DNA of 64,000 bases from Synechococcus sp. PROS-9-1. GTDB taxonomy: Bacteria; Cyanobacteriota; Cyanobacteriia; PCC-6307; Cyanobiaceae. A program made the translations under genes and the position numbers. A model generated the notes under the pieces. The model was not told where the DNA came from. It worked only from the letters and a program-made list of their open reading frames with translations, and did not search any database. Shown piece by piece: positions 55,949 to 64,000 of the stretch (positions are counted from its first letter, which is position 1; each line of letters begins with the position of its first letter). The stretch is from positions 1 through 64,000 of the forward strand of contig NZ_CP047961.1 of assembly GCF_014279775.1 (NCBI RefSeq), in the 5' to 3' direction.

Positions 55949-57352
55949 ATGAATTCGAACGGTGAGAGGGTGTTGGCCGCAGGGACAGGCGATCGCCGAC
56001 GCGGTAAGACAGCCTTGTTTTTGGTGGCTTGCGGTTGCGCTGGAGCAGCACCCCATTGGCTTGATCCCTCCAGGAGTCTCATCCCTTCACTCACGCTTGC
56101 GCTCGTGCTCGGTGGGTACTCGCTCAGCACAACGCTGCGAGGCTCTGACGCGAGCGCTATGCCCGCGAACAGCACCCCTGCAAAAGATGGGGATGGGACC
56201 TCAAGCCCTGAGGCGTCCTTGGCTGCGGACCCCGCCGTCATCGAGAGCCTTGCCTCTTGGCCCAACGTGGATGTGGTGGTGGCGGCTAGGGATGAAGAGG
56301 CCGTCGTGGCACGTTTAATGGAACGCCTGGGAGCGCTTCGCTATCCAGCTGACCAACTCACCACCTGGATCGTTGATGACGGCAGCGAAGACAAAACACC
56401 AGATCTGCTCGATGAACTGAAGCCTCAGTACCCCAACCTGAACGTGATTCGCCGGCAGCGCAATGCAGGTGGAGGGAAGTCTGGTGCGTTGAATGCTGCG
56501 TTGGCTCAAAGCAGTGGGGAGTGGATTCTCGTGCTGGATGCCGATGGTCAGATCAGTGACGACCAGCTGGAACGCTTGATTCCTATCGCCGTGATGGGTG
56601 ATTGGTCTGGGGTGCAGATGCGCAAAGCGGTAACGAACGCTGACACCAACCTGTTGACACGCGTCCAGGCGATGGAGATGGCGTTTGATGCGCTGATTCA
56701 GCAGGGGCGGCTGTTGGGTGGAGGGGTGTCTGAACTTCGTGGCAACGGGCAGTTGCTGCGTCGTGATGTGTTGGAAGCCTGCGGTGGCTTCAACGAAGAC
56801 ACGGTCACAGATGACTTGGACCTTAGTTTTCGTTTTTTGCTCCAGGGTGCTCGCACAACGCTGCTTTGGAATCCACCGGTGCGAGAAGAAGCGGTGGAGA
56901 CCATTTCGGCGCTTTGGAAGCAGCGACAACGTTGGGCGGAAGGAGGGTTGCAGCGCTTCTTTGATTACTGGCCGGGGTTGTTATCCAATCGCTTAACGGT
57001 CGGCCAGAGACGCGACCTGGCTTGTTTTTTCTTGCTTCAGTACGTCCTCCCTGTGCTCTCCTTTGCAGACTTGGTCACCAGTGTCTTAACGCGAACCTCA
57101 CCGGTGTACTGGCCCTTGTCGATCGTGGCGTTTGGCGTGTCAGGCGTGGCCTATTGGAGAGGGTGCCGCCGCTTCAGTGAAGGCCCTGCCCTACCTCAAC
57201 CCAATCCATTCTCATTGCTGTTGGGTATTGCCTATCTCAGCCATTGGTTCGTTGTAATTCCCTGGGTCACGCTGCGGATGGCGGTGCTTCCTAAGCGATT
57301 GGTTTGGGCAAAAACCAGCCATCGCGGGACTGAGGAGACGGTCAAAGCCTGA
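55949..57352 (+). CDS. GT2 glycosyltransferase, probable monoglucosyldiacylglycerol synthase (MgdA-like)
   Basis: A 467-residue processive-type GT2 enzyme. DVVVAARDEEAVVARLMERL opens the domain. VDDGSEDKTPDLL, LDADGQISDD, TDDLDLSFRF and QRQRWAEGG (the QxxRW motif) are intact. Four membrane helices are predicted in the C-terminal part, plus an N-terminal one or two. Length and layout match cyanobacterial GlcDG synthase (Synechocystis Sll1377, from memory), the first step to galactolipids. A polysaccharide synthase is the alternative. It follows the SpoIID gene by 6 bases. Confidence 0.7.
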   Translation: MNSNGERVLAAGTGDRRRGKTALFLVACGCAGAAPHWLDPSRSLIPSLTLALVLGGYSLSTTLRGSDASAMPANSTPAKDGDGTSSPEASLAADPAVIESLASWPNVDVVVAARDEEAVVARLMERLGALRYPADQLTTWIVDDGSEDKTPDLLDELKPQYPNLNVIRRQRNAGGGKSGALNAALAQSSGEWILVLDADGQISDDQLERLIPIAVMGDWSGVQMRKAVTNADTNLLTRVQAMEMAFDALIQQGRLLGGGVSELRGNGQLLRRDVLEACGGFNEDTVTDDLDLSFRFLLQGARTTLLWNPPVREEAVETISALWKQRQRWAEGGLQRFFDYWPGLLSNRLTVGQRRDLACFFLLQYVLPVLSFADLVTSVLTRTSPVYWPLSIVAFGVSGVAYWRGCRRFSEGPALPQPNPFSLLLGIAYLSHWFVVIPWVTLRMAVLPKRLVWAKTSHRGTEETVKA

Positions 57353-57372
57353 GCATTGATGGTTGAAACGGT

Positions 57373-59268
57373 TTAGTCATGGTCCAGATCCACATCCATG
57401 ACCTGACCGTTAAAAAAGTCGGCAAAGCGCTTCACTTTTTCATCCATGATCGAAGGGGGATTCACGTCCGCTGCTGGCGGAGGAGGAGTTGGCGAACCCA
57501 TGGATGGGGAGCCCGGCTTAGAGACCTCTTCTGAAATGAGGGTGGGCGCCGCGACTGGCGATGGAGCTGCTGGTTTCGGTTGTGACGGCGTCGGTTGTAA
57601 CGGCGTCGGTAGAGAAGGCGTTGGATCTGTGATGGGTGTGGGTGGTGTTGATTGCGGTGTGGCGGCGGTGGATGGCGTTGAGGCCATCGGGGCTGCACCA
57701 CCGTGGTTTTCCAAGACCAGTTGTCGGTTTCCACCAATGGAACGTTTGATGGCTTGCTCCAGCAAGCTGGCCCGGCTTTGGACCATGCCCATCCAATTTC
57801 CAGCCACCTGCACCACAGCGCGATGGGGATCGAGTCGTACCAATTGCGCCTGCTGTGACAGCAGCATTCGGGTGGAGGGGAGCTCGAGGCTGGCGAGAAT
57901 CTGTTGCCATAGTTCCGGCAGATTTTGGCTGTCAGGGGCAGGTTCTTGCGCTGATGGTGGCGTCGGAGCAGGCTCTGAGCTGACGACCGGTTGGGGACTC
58001 GTGTTGGGAAGGCTGATGGGTGGTGCTTGTGCTTCAGCTGCTGGAGCTGTGCTGACTAGCGCCGGTGTGCTGATGGCTGGAGGATTGATGGCTGCTTGGG
58101 GACTGACTGTCGGAGCGCTGTTTGATGGCCTGCTGGCCAGTGCTGCAGAACTGGGTTTTGCAACGGGGAGCTCGGCGTCAGCAAGGAGGCCCAGCAGCAA
58201 TACTTCAAGCCACAACCTTGGTTGCACGCTTTGACGCAGTTGCTGTTCGCTGCCCTTGAGTTGTGCCTGCCAGTGCAGAAGTCGCTGACGGCCTAGGCGT
58301 TGAGCGAGTGCAGGCAACTGCTCACGAAATTGTGGTGATACCCCGGTGAGCTCTGGACGGTTCGGTGCAACAGCCATCAACACCAGGTCGCGCAAAATGC
58401 CCGCCAACCCCTGCAGTACAGCCCCGGGATCCCGGCCACGATCCAGCAGGCGTCGGCTCGCCTCAAGCAGCGTGAGCGGCTCTCCCTCTGCAAGCGCTTC
58501 AGCGAGGTTGAGAAGCTCTTGCTCTGGGACCGCTCCCAACAGATCCCAAACCGCATCCGCTTTGATCGGTCCCGGAAGGAGACTGAGCTGATCGAGAAGG
58601 CTTTCTGCATCGCGCAACCCTCCCTGGGCACGCTGGGCCACCACATGCAGCGCCTCTGGTTGGATTGGAATCGACTCCTGTTCGGCAATCCAGGCCAGGT
58701 GCGAGTTCAAAGCCTCGAGTGGAATGCGCCTGAAGTCAAAGCGCTGGCAGCGGCTCAGGATCGTGGGCAGCACCCTTTGTGGGTCGGTCGTGGCTAACAC
58801 GAACACCACCTGCGGCGGTGGCTCTTCCAGGGTTTTGAGCAGCGCGTTAAACGCGGCTGTGGAGAGCATGTGGCACTCATCCACCACGTACACCTTCCAG
58901 CGCGCCTGCACAGGGGCGAATCGGGAGCGTTCGATCAGATCGCGAATGTTGTCAACACCGGTGTTGGAGGCGGCATCGATCTCGATCACATCAAGTGCGG
59001 TGCCTCGCGCAATCGTGGTGCAGAGCTCACAAGTCCCGCAGGGCTGGGGTGTTGGGCCGTCGTGGCTGAGGCAATTGAGTGAGCGCGCCAGGATCCTGGC
59101 GCTGGAGGTTTTGCCGGTCCCGCGTGGGCCGCTAAACAGATAGGCCGGTGCGATTCGCCCGGAGGTAAGGGCATGGCCGAGTGTGGCGGCAATCGCCTCC
59201 TGACCCACCAGCTGATCAAACCGTTGAGGACGGTATTTGTGATGCAGCGGCTGATAGGCCTGACTCAT
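57373..59268 (-). CDS. dnaX: DNA polymerase III subunit gamma/tau
   Basis: A 631-residue clamp-loader ATPase that loads the DnaN clamp. Walker A FSGPRGTGKTSSARILA, the zinc module CGTCELC, the VDECHMLSTAAFNALLKTLEEPP block and sensor 1 TTDPQRV are complete. Domain III ends near 370. A long Pro/Ser/Thr-rich linker (about 375-600) and a short C-terminal segment follow. No intein is seen. It is the last gene of the tig-clpP-clpX cluster. Confidence 0.95.
   Translation of the reverse strand: MSQAYQPLHHKYRPQRFDQLVGQEAIAATLGHALTSGRIAPAYLFSGPRGTGKTSSARILARSLNCLSHDGPTPQPCGTCELCTTIARGTALDVIEIDAASNTGVDNIRDLIERSRFAPVQARWKVYVVDECHMLSTAAFNALLKTLEEPPPQVVFVLATTDPQRVLPTILSRCQRFDFRRIPLEALNSHLAWIAEQESIPIQPEALHVVAQRAQGGLRDAESLLDQLSLLPGPIKADAVWDLLGAVPEQELLNLAEALAEGEPLTLLEASRRLLDRGRDPGAVLQGLAGILRDLVLMAVAPNRPELTGVSPQFREQLPALAQRLGRQRLLHWQAQLKGSEQQLRQSVQPRLWLEVLLLGLLADAELPVAKPSSAALASRPSNSAPTVSPQAAINPPAISTPALVSTAPAAEAQAPPISLPNTSPQPVVSSEPAPTPPSAQEPAPDSQNLPELWQQILASLELPSTRMLLSQQAQLVRLDPHRAVVQVAGNWMGMVQSRASLLEQAIKRSIGGNRQLVLENHGGAAPMASTPSTAATPQSTPPTPITDPTPSLPTPLQPTPSQPKPAAPSPVAAPTLISEEVSKPGSPSMGSPTPPPPAADVNPPSIMDEKVKRFADFFNGQVMDVDLDHD
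57576..57620. repeat. 15-base tandem repeats in dnaX linker
   Basis: Three units, TCGGTTGTGACGGCG, TCGGTTGTAACGGCG and TCGGTAGAGAAGGCG, encode Pro-Thr-Pro-x-x repeats on the minus strand in the tau linker. Slippage could alter linker length between strains. Confidence 0.75.
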
Positions 59269-59291
59269 GCACTACCCGCGAGATCTTGAGG

Positions 59292-59987
59292 CTACTCAGC
59301 TTGATCGCTGATGGAAGGCCCATGTTGCTCGTTGAGCAAATCGCTGATGCGTTGCTCGAGCTCTTCCACGGCTGCGAGTTCATCGGCGAGGCTTTGCCCA
59401 GCTTTGAGCAGCTTTCTGCTCTGTTCTCCATAGCGATTGCTGGCGCCATTGTTAGGGCCGCCGCGGATCCAGCCCTCTGCTTGCTCAAGCGTGCTTTCTA
59501 GTTGGTTGAGCAAGCTTTGACGGAGTTTTTTCAGCTGCAATAGGCCGCGGCGTGCGCGATCTCGGGATTGTTCATTCACCAACCCCCGCTTAAGGAGCAA
59601 TCGCAGTCCTGTGAGAAGCGCAGCGGGCATCAGCTGGCCTATGGCCAAAGCACCGAGGCTGGTGCTGTGCAGGAAGCTCTCCACTTGCCCGCTCTGATGC
59701 CGGCCGGTTTTGCACCAGCTGGCGAAATGTTCGCAGTTGTTGAACAGCAGGTTGTAGCGCTGTTCGCCGATGCGGCTCATCGCTCGACGCAGCGTGACCC
59801 CTGCTGGAGATGGATGGTCATGCTCCACAACGCTGGTCTCTAACCCGCGTTTGAACTCCTCAAACGGACTGCGCAGAATTTCTCGGCCCTCGAGGTAATG
59901 GGCGATGGTTCCATCACCCAGATCGATGCCGTGATGCAGAAACAGGCCGTGCTGGCGCGGGACTGAAAGATGGTCAGCGGCGGCCAT
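59292..59987 (-). CDS. LRAT-domain (lecithin retinol acyltransferase-like) protein
   Basis: A 231-residue protein. The N-terminal 100 residues carry the LRAT-type arrangement: His in FLHHGIDLGDGTIAHY, and catalytic-type Cys85 in LFNNCEHFASWC. This is the permuted papain-like (NlpC/P60-related) fold of acyltransferases and phospholipases. A hydrophobic stretch (ALAIGQLMPAALLTGLRLL) and a helical C-terminus follow. It lies 12 bases after clpX and 23 before dnaX in the same direction. The substrate is unknown. Confidence 0.8.
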   Translation of the reverse strand: MAAADHLSVPRQHGLFLHHGIDLGDGTIAHYLEGREILRSPFEEFKRGLETSVVEHDHPSPAGVTLRRAMSRIGEQRYNLLFNNCEHFASWCKTGRHQSGQVESFLHSTSLGALAIGQLMPAALLTGLRLLLKRGLVNEQSRDRARRGLLQLKKLRQSLLNQLESTLEQAEGWIRGGPNNGASNRYGEQSRKLLKAGQSLADELAAVEELEQRISDLLNEQHGPSISDQAE

Positions 59988-59999
59988 TCAGAGTGACGT

Positions 60000-61355
60000 T
60001 CAAGCCGACTCCTTGTGCTGCTTGGTGTCGGGGAGGGGCAGCACTTTGCCACCGGTGTGTTCTTCGACCATGGCTTTGGTGATCGTGAAGGCTGTCACGG
60101 TCTGATCGGAGGGCAGCTCGTACATCAGATCAAGCATCAACTCCTCAACGATTCCGCGCAGGGCTCGAGCGCCGGTTTTGCGGCGGTGAGCTTCTTTAGC
60201 AATCGCCTCAACGGCCTGGGATTCGAAGTCCAGTTGCACGTTGTCCATGCTCAAGAGAGTGCTGAATTGCTTCACCAGGGCGTCACGTGGTTCCGTGAGG
60301 ATCGATTCGAGTGCGCTCTCGTCTAATGGCTCGAGCACGGCGCTCACAGGCATGCGCCCAATGAACTCTGGGATGAGGCCGTACTTGACCAGATCATCGG
60401 GTTCGAGATGACGGAGCACCTGGGCGGCTTGGATATCGCGGGTGGCGCGGTTGCGACCCCGTCCATCGTTGGGCACAAAGCCGATGGCATTGCGGCCCAT
60501 GCGCTTTTGCACCACGTCGTCTAGGCCGACGAAGGCTCCACCACAAATGAACAGGATTTGGCTCGTATCGATCTGGATGCAGTCCTGATAGGGATGCTTG
60601 CGGCCGCCCTGAGGAGGCACGTTGGCCACGGTGCCCTCCAGCATTTTCAGAAGGGCCTGTTGAACGCCTTCCCCAGACACGTCGCGCGTGATCGAGGGGT
60701 TTTCGCTTTTGCGCGCAATTTTGTCGATTTCATCGATGTAGATGATCCCCCGTTGGGCCTGCTCCACATCCATATCGGCTTTCTGCAGGAGCCGCAGCAG
60801 GATGTTTTCAACGTCTTCTCCGACGTAGCCAGCCTCTGTGAGGGTGGTGGCATCGGCAACGGCGAAGGGCACATCGAGCATTTCCGCCAGGGTTTGAGCC
60901 AGCAGTGTTTTGCCGCAGCCGGTTGGACCAATCAGCAGGATGTTGCTCTTGTGCAGGCGGGTGGCCGTTTGGGCGGCTTCACCTTGGCCATCGCCCTGCC
61001 ATGCCAAGCGTTTGTAGTGGTTGTAAACGGCAACAGCCATCACCTTCTTGGCCGCTTCTTGACCGACGACTTGTTCGTCTAGGAAGCCTTTGATTTCGTG
61101 AGGCTTGGGGATCGTGGCAAGAGTTGGAGCAGGTTTGCTGGTTTTGCTAGTGCCGCCTGCAGCAGTTTTTTTGGAGGGTTCGCCACCGTGACGGGGATTG
61201 CCCTGAGCGTCGATCAGCTCTTCGTCAAGAATCTCGTTGCAGAGATCGATGCACTCATCACAGATGTAGACCCCAGGACCCGCGATCAGTTTGCGCACTT
61301 GCTCCTGGGACTTTCCGCAGAAAGAGCACTTCAGATGGGCGTCAAATTTGGCCAT
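60000..61355 (-). CDS. clpX: ATP-dependent Clp protease ATP-binding subunit ClpX
   Basis: A 451-residue AAA+ unfoldase. The N-terminal zinc domain [17 protein letters not shown] with CDECIDLC selects adaptors and substrates. Walker [16 protein letters not shown], the [10 protein letters not shown] pore loop and Walker [11 protein letters not shown] follow. It feeds unfolded proteins to the ClpP encoded just upstream (88 bases between genes). The C-terminus ends [19 protein letters not shown]. Confidence 0.97.
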   Translation of the reverse strand: MAKFDAHLKCSFCGKSQEQVRKLIAGPGVYICDECIDLCNEILDEELIDAQGNPRHGGEPSKKTAAGGTSKTSKPAPTLATIPKPHEIKGFLDEQVVGQEAAKKVMAVAVYNHYKRLAWQGDGQGEAAQTATRLHKSNILLIGPTGCGKTLLAQTLAEMLDVPFAVADATTLTEAGYVGEDVENILLRLLQKADMDVEQAQRGIIYIDEIDKIARKSENPSITRDVSGEGVQQALLKMLEGTVANVPPQGGRKHPYQDCIQIDTSQILFICGGAFVGLDDVVQKRMGRNAIGFVPNDGRGRNRATRDIQAAQVLRHLEPDDLVKYGLIPEFIGRMPVSAVLEPLDESALESILTEPRDALVKQFSTLLSMDNVQLDFESQAVEAIAKEAHRRKTGARALRGIVEELMLDLMYELPSDQTVTAFTITKAMVEEHTGGKVLPLPDTKQHKESA

Positions 61356-61443
61356 CGGGCTCTGGACACATCAAACGGGAAGACAGAACCGGTCGGAGTG
61401 GGATCGGACTGGATACGCAGGATCGTGGGGAATATGGGCTATG

Positions 61444-62133
61444 TCAGCCCCCCGTAATGATTCCTTCGCCTCCGAGATTGTCCACAACGCGATCGATCAA
61501 TCCGTATTCAACCGCTTCTGCTGGAGAAAGGAAGTAGTCCCGTTCAGTGTCTTCGGTGATTTTGGCGAGCGGTTGGCCGGTATGCTCCGCCATCAGACCG
61601 TTCAGGGTTTCCTTAAGAAATAAAATTTCCTGCGCCATGATTTCGATGTCTACGGCTTGACCTTGGGCACCGCCTAAGGGTTGGTGGATCATGATCCGGG
61701 CATTCGGGAGCGCTAAGCGTTTGCCTTTGCAGCCTCCGCTCAGCAGGAATGCTCCCATCGAGGCAGCGAGGCCGTAGCAGATGGTGACAACGTCTGGTGC
61801 CACCTGCTGCATGGTGTCGTAGATCGCCAAACCTGCAGTAATCGAGCCGCCCGGTGAATTGATGTACACCTGAATGTCTTTTTCAGGGTCTTCCGCTTCT
61901 AGAAAAAGCAGTTGAGCAACCAGAGCATCCGCCACCTGGTCGTTCACGTCGGTGCCGAGAAAGATGATTCTCTCCCTGAGCAGACGGGAATAAATATCAA
62001 AGGAGCGTTCACCTCGTCCGGACTGCTCCACCACCGTGGGAACCCCTGGAGAGGCAAACGGGGCGTGAGCCGAGACGGGAAGGGTTCCTCGCCAGCGGTT
62101 TTCGATTGGGTGGTGGCTGCGGGCGTTGATCAC
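61444..62133 (-). CDS. clpP: ATP-dependent Clp protease proteolytic subunit
   Basis: A 229-residue ClpP serine protease of the two-ring chamber. Catalytic Ser125 ([11 protein letters not shown]), His150 ([11 protein letters not shown]) and a downstream Asp are present. The N-terminal 30 residues from GTG 62133 are unusual, and the mature core begins near [19 protein letters not shown], so the real start may be later. Cyanobacteria have several ClpP paralogues, and this one is paired with clpX. Confidence 0.95.
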   Translation of the reverse strand: MINARSHHPIENRWRGTLPVSAHAPFASPGVPTVVEQSGRGERSFDIYSRLLRERIIFLGTDVNDQVADALVAQLLFLEAEDPEKDIQVYINSPGGSITAGLAIYDTMQQVAPDVVTICYGLAASMGAFLLSGGCKGKRLALPNARIMIHQPLGGAQGQAVDIEIMAQEILFLKETLNGLMAEHTGQPLAKITEDTERDYFLSPAEAVEYGLIDRVVDNLGGEGIITGG

Positions 62134-62179
62134 GCGGCGGCGGGCGGGAGGACAGATGAATGCAATCTATGGGCGCCGA

Positions 62180-63529
62180 TCAGGCATCGGTGGCGCTGGG
62201 CTTGTCCTTCTCAGGTGCCTTTTCACTCACGGTGCTGTTTTCTTCCAGCCAGCCGAGCAGTTTTTCTTGGAGCAGATCCTCGATCACCGCTTGACGGAGA
62301 CGGTTGGGGTCGATGTCACGCTCACCGGTGAGTTGGGCTGAGACCTCCTTCACTTTGGCGTCGATCTCTGGGTCCTCAAGCTTGAGGCTTTCTGCTTCCG
62401 CCAGGGCCGAGAGGGCAAGACTGCGGCGCAAGCGCTCCTCCGCTTCCGGGCGTGAGGTTTCCATCAAGTTGCGGACGAGCTCAGGAGTGAACAGAGATTT
62501 CACATCCATTCCCTGTTGTGAGAATTGAGCTGCGGTTTGTTCCACGAGGTTGCGCACCTCCTGTTGAACCAAGGTTTCAGGCAGTTCCACCTCAAGTTGC
62601 TCGACGAGAGCAGCGAGCAGGGCATCGCGTCGATTGCTGCTGGTACGGCGCTCAGCGTCATCCTTCAAACGCTTTTCAAGGTCAGAGCGGAGCTCGGCCA
62701 AGGTTTCCTGTTCGCTGGCTTGTTTGGCGAAGTCGTCATCCAAGTCGGGAAGTTCTCTGGTTTTGAGATCCTTCAGTTCGATCTCGAAGCTGGCCTTGCG
62801 TCCGCGCGCATCTTCCTTGGGGTAGTCCTCAGGGAAATTGCAGGCCACGGTTTTGCTATCACCAACGGCCATGCCCACAACGCCTTCAATGAAGCCCGGG
62901 ATCATGCGTCCATTCTCGAGGTCCACATCCATCGAATCGGAGCTGCCGCCTTCGATTTCGCTGCCGTCGTCGCTGTAGATGCCTTTAAAACCCACCACGG
63001 CGATGTCGCCTTCTGCAGCCTTGCGGCCTTCCACCGGAACCACGGTGGCGAGTTGACGGCGTGATTGCTCGAGCATGTCATCCACTTTTGTGGCATCGAA
63101 GCTGACGCTCTCCGCTTCCGCTTTCAGCCCCTTGGTGGTTTTCAGGGTTGGGGTGGGAGCCACATCGGCTTCAAAGGTGACGGAAAGGGGCTTGCCAGGT
63201 TCAAAAGACTCCAGCAAGGCTTCGTAGCCGCCATCCACTTCGGGTTGGCCTAGGGCTTCAATCGTTTCCTGTTTGATGGTGTCCCGCCAGATGGCGTCCA
63301 CGAGGTTCTCGAGCGCGGTGGCGCGAATGCGCAGTCCACCCAGTTGTTGCACGAGAACAGAGCGAGGCACCTTTCCTTTGCGGAATCCGGGCAGATTCAC
63401 GCTGCGACTGAGCTGTGAGATCGCCGCTTCGTAGCTGGCCTGACTGCGTTCGGCTGGAATCGCTACTTCAACGGCCAGACGGCTGCCGGGGCGGGCTTTG
63501 GAGGTGACCTTCAGGCTGGCGGCACTCAT
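62180..63529 (-). CDS. tig: Trigger factor
   Basis: A 449-residue ribosome-bound chaperone with prolyl isomerase activity. The ribosome-docking signature [12 protein letters not shown] is in the N-terminal domain (1-130). The FKBP-like domain spans about 150-245, and a long helical C-terminal domain ends in an acidic/Lys tail. It is first in tig-clpP-clpX, the usual order. Confidence 0.96.
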   Translation of the reverse strand: MSAASLKVTSKARPGSRLAVEVAIPAERSQASYEAAISQLSRSVNLPGFRKGKVPRSVLVQQLGGLRIRATALENLVDAIWRDTIKQETIEALGQPEVDGGYEALLESFEPGKPLSVTFEADVAPTPTLKTTKGLKAEAESVSFDATKVDDMLEQSRRQLATVVPVEGRKAAEGDIAVVGFKGIYSDDGSEIEGGSSDSMDVDLENGRMIPGFIEGVVGMAVGDSKTVACNFPEDYPKEDARGRKASFEIELKDLKTRELPDLDDDFAKQASEQETLAELRSDLEKRLKDDAERRTSSNRRDALLAALVEQLEVELPETLVQQEVRNLVEQTAAQFSQQGMDVKSLFTPELVRNLMETSRPEAEERLRRSLALSALAEAESLKLEDPEIDAKVKEVSAQLTGERDIDPNRLRQAVIEDLLQEKLLGWLEENSTVSEKAPEKDKPSATDA

Positions 63530-63558
63530 CGGCGGCGTTTAAGAGCAGACCCATCACC

Positions 63559-63699
63559 TTAATTAACTGCGAGTCCTTTGCCTTCCGCGTAAGCTGATTG
63601 GAACGCTTTAGCAACTCCCTGCGGCGTCACAACGTCAGGGATCGATGCAGTGAGTGGCATGTAGCCACCCCTAAACCCAGATTTTTGTTCCAGTTTCAT
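63559..63699 (-). CDS. Possible 33- or 46-residue small protein
   Basis: The reading frame between tig and asd runs from ATG 63699 (46 codons) or ATG 63660 (33 codons: MPLTASIPDVVTPQGVAKAF and 13 more residues). AGGGGTGG just upstream of ATG 63660 is a good ribosome site. Composition looks coding. Unrecognised. Confidence 0.4.
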   Translation of the reverse strand: MKLEQKSGFRGGYMPLTASIPDVVTPQGVAKAFQSAYAEGKGLAVN

Positions 63700-63703
63700 T
63701 CGT

Positions 63704-64000
63704 TTGATTTCCGCCGCGCCATTCCCAAACCGACCACTCACCGTTGCGGTGCTGGGTGCCAGTGGTGCCGTGGGTCAGGAGCTTCTCCACCTTCTTGAAG
63801 AACGGAATTTTCCAGTCGCTGAACTGCGTCTTTTGGCGTCCGCTCGCTCTGCAGGGAGTCACTGCTCGTGGAAGGGGCAGGAGCTCATGGTTCAAGAGAC
63901 AACAGCCAAAGCTTTCCAGGGAGTTGATTTGGTGCTCGCTTCGGCAGGCGGCTCGGTGTCCAAGGCTTGGCGCGAGGCGATCGTGGCGTCGGGAGCCGTG
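63704..64000 (+). CDS. asd: Aspartate-semialdehyde dehydrogenase, N-terminal part
   Basis: The right window edge cuts this gene after 99 codons. PNRPLTVAVLGASGAVGQEL is the NADP-binding start of Asd, which reduces aspartyl phosphate to the semialdehyde for Lys, Met and Thr synthesis. HLLEERNFPVAELRLLASAR follows the family. TTG 63704 is the only plausible start after the in-frame stop at 63662. It is divergent from the small ORF at 63699. Confidence 0.9.
   Translation, partial: MISAAPFPNRPLTVAVLGASGAVGQELLHLLEERNFPVAELRLLASARSAGSHCSWKGQELMVQETTAKAFQGVDLVLASAGGSVSKAWREAIVASGAV

Noticed and set aside
3407-55996. HIP1 sites (GCGATCGC)
   Set aside because: I noted copies at 3407, 29153, 47413, 54419 and 55989; too sparse to be the HIP1 enrichment of other cyanobacteria.
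60558-61082. 174-codon ORF antisense to clpX
   Set aside because: Shadow frame opposite a highly conserved AAA+ domain.

Overview
This window looks like the start of the chromosome of a marine picocyanobacterium, most likely a Synechococcus of subcluster 5.1. I cannot name the strain. The first gene is dnaN, followed by purL, purF and a type IIA topoisomerase A subunit, and there is no dnaA, a layout typical of that group. Thylakoid and photosynthesis-linked genes support the assignment: sqdB/sqdX (sulfolipid), a CYP38-type lumenal cyclophilin, a Ycf37-like TPR protein, gap2, a probable glucolipid glycosyltransferase and a short Hlip-like protein. Moderate GC and very tight packing also fit: no gap without a gene exceeds about 220 bases, and many neighbours overlap or abut at their stop codons.

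Layout. 1-15 kb: dnaN, a PRC-barrel protein, purL-purF, a GyrA/ParC-like subunit (-), a TPR protein and queG (-), two membrane proteins, nusB, ftsY and an RsbU-type phosphatase. 15-27 kb: argH, a glycine-rich RRM protein, dusA (-), msrB, an HI0933-type flavoprotein, the pilB-pilT-pilC operon (-), then grpE-dnaJ-tusA-like-rsgA. 27-37 kb: murC-murB-ybaB (-), gap2 with its own promoter and terminator, CYP38-thiL (-), efp-accB, pdxA (-) and an NAD-binding epimerase-like gene. 37-43 kb is the most accessory-looking stretch: an HNH nuclease, an SNF2-type helicase, a small reading frame split over two frames, small secreted and lipoprotein genes, a half-length AbrB-type membrane protein, three short ORFs, and tRNA-Gly(CCC). 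43-54 kb: a photorespiratory-type aminotransferase, cbiD, guaA, a PBP2-type mrdA, sqdX-sqdB, a short Hlip-like gene, thiG, a Ycf37-like gene and rpmI-rplT. 54-64 kb: a SpoIID-domain protein with a GT2 glycosyltransferase, then one minus-strand cluster reading tig, clpP, clpX, an LRAT-domain protein and dnaX. The 5' end of asd runs off the right edge.

The content is mainly core metabolism and information processing: purines, arginine, thiamine, B12, PLP, fatty acid initiation, peptidoglycan, translation, protein folding and proteolysis. I saw no CRISPR array, insertion sequence, prophage or rRNA operon, and no multi-gene defence system. The best leads for something undescribed are small: the Hlip-like 55-residue protein upstream of sqdB, the LRAT-domain protein between clpX and dnaX, the split small gene at 37.9-38.0 kb, the tRNA-Gly promoter inside a perfect inverted repeat, and a 33- or 46-codon ORF between tig and asd.
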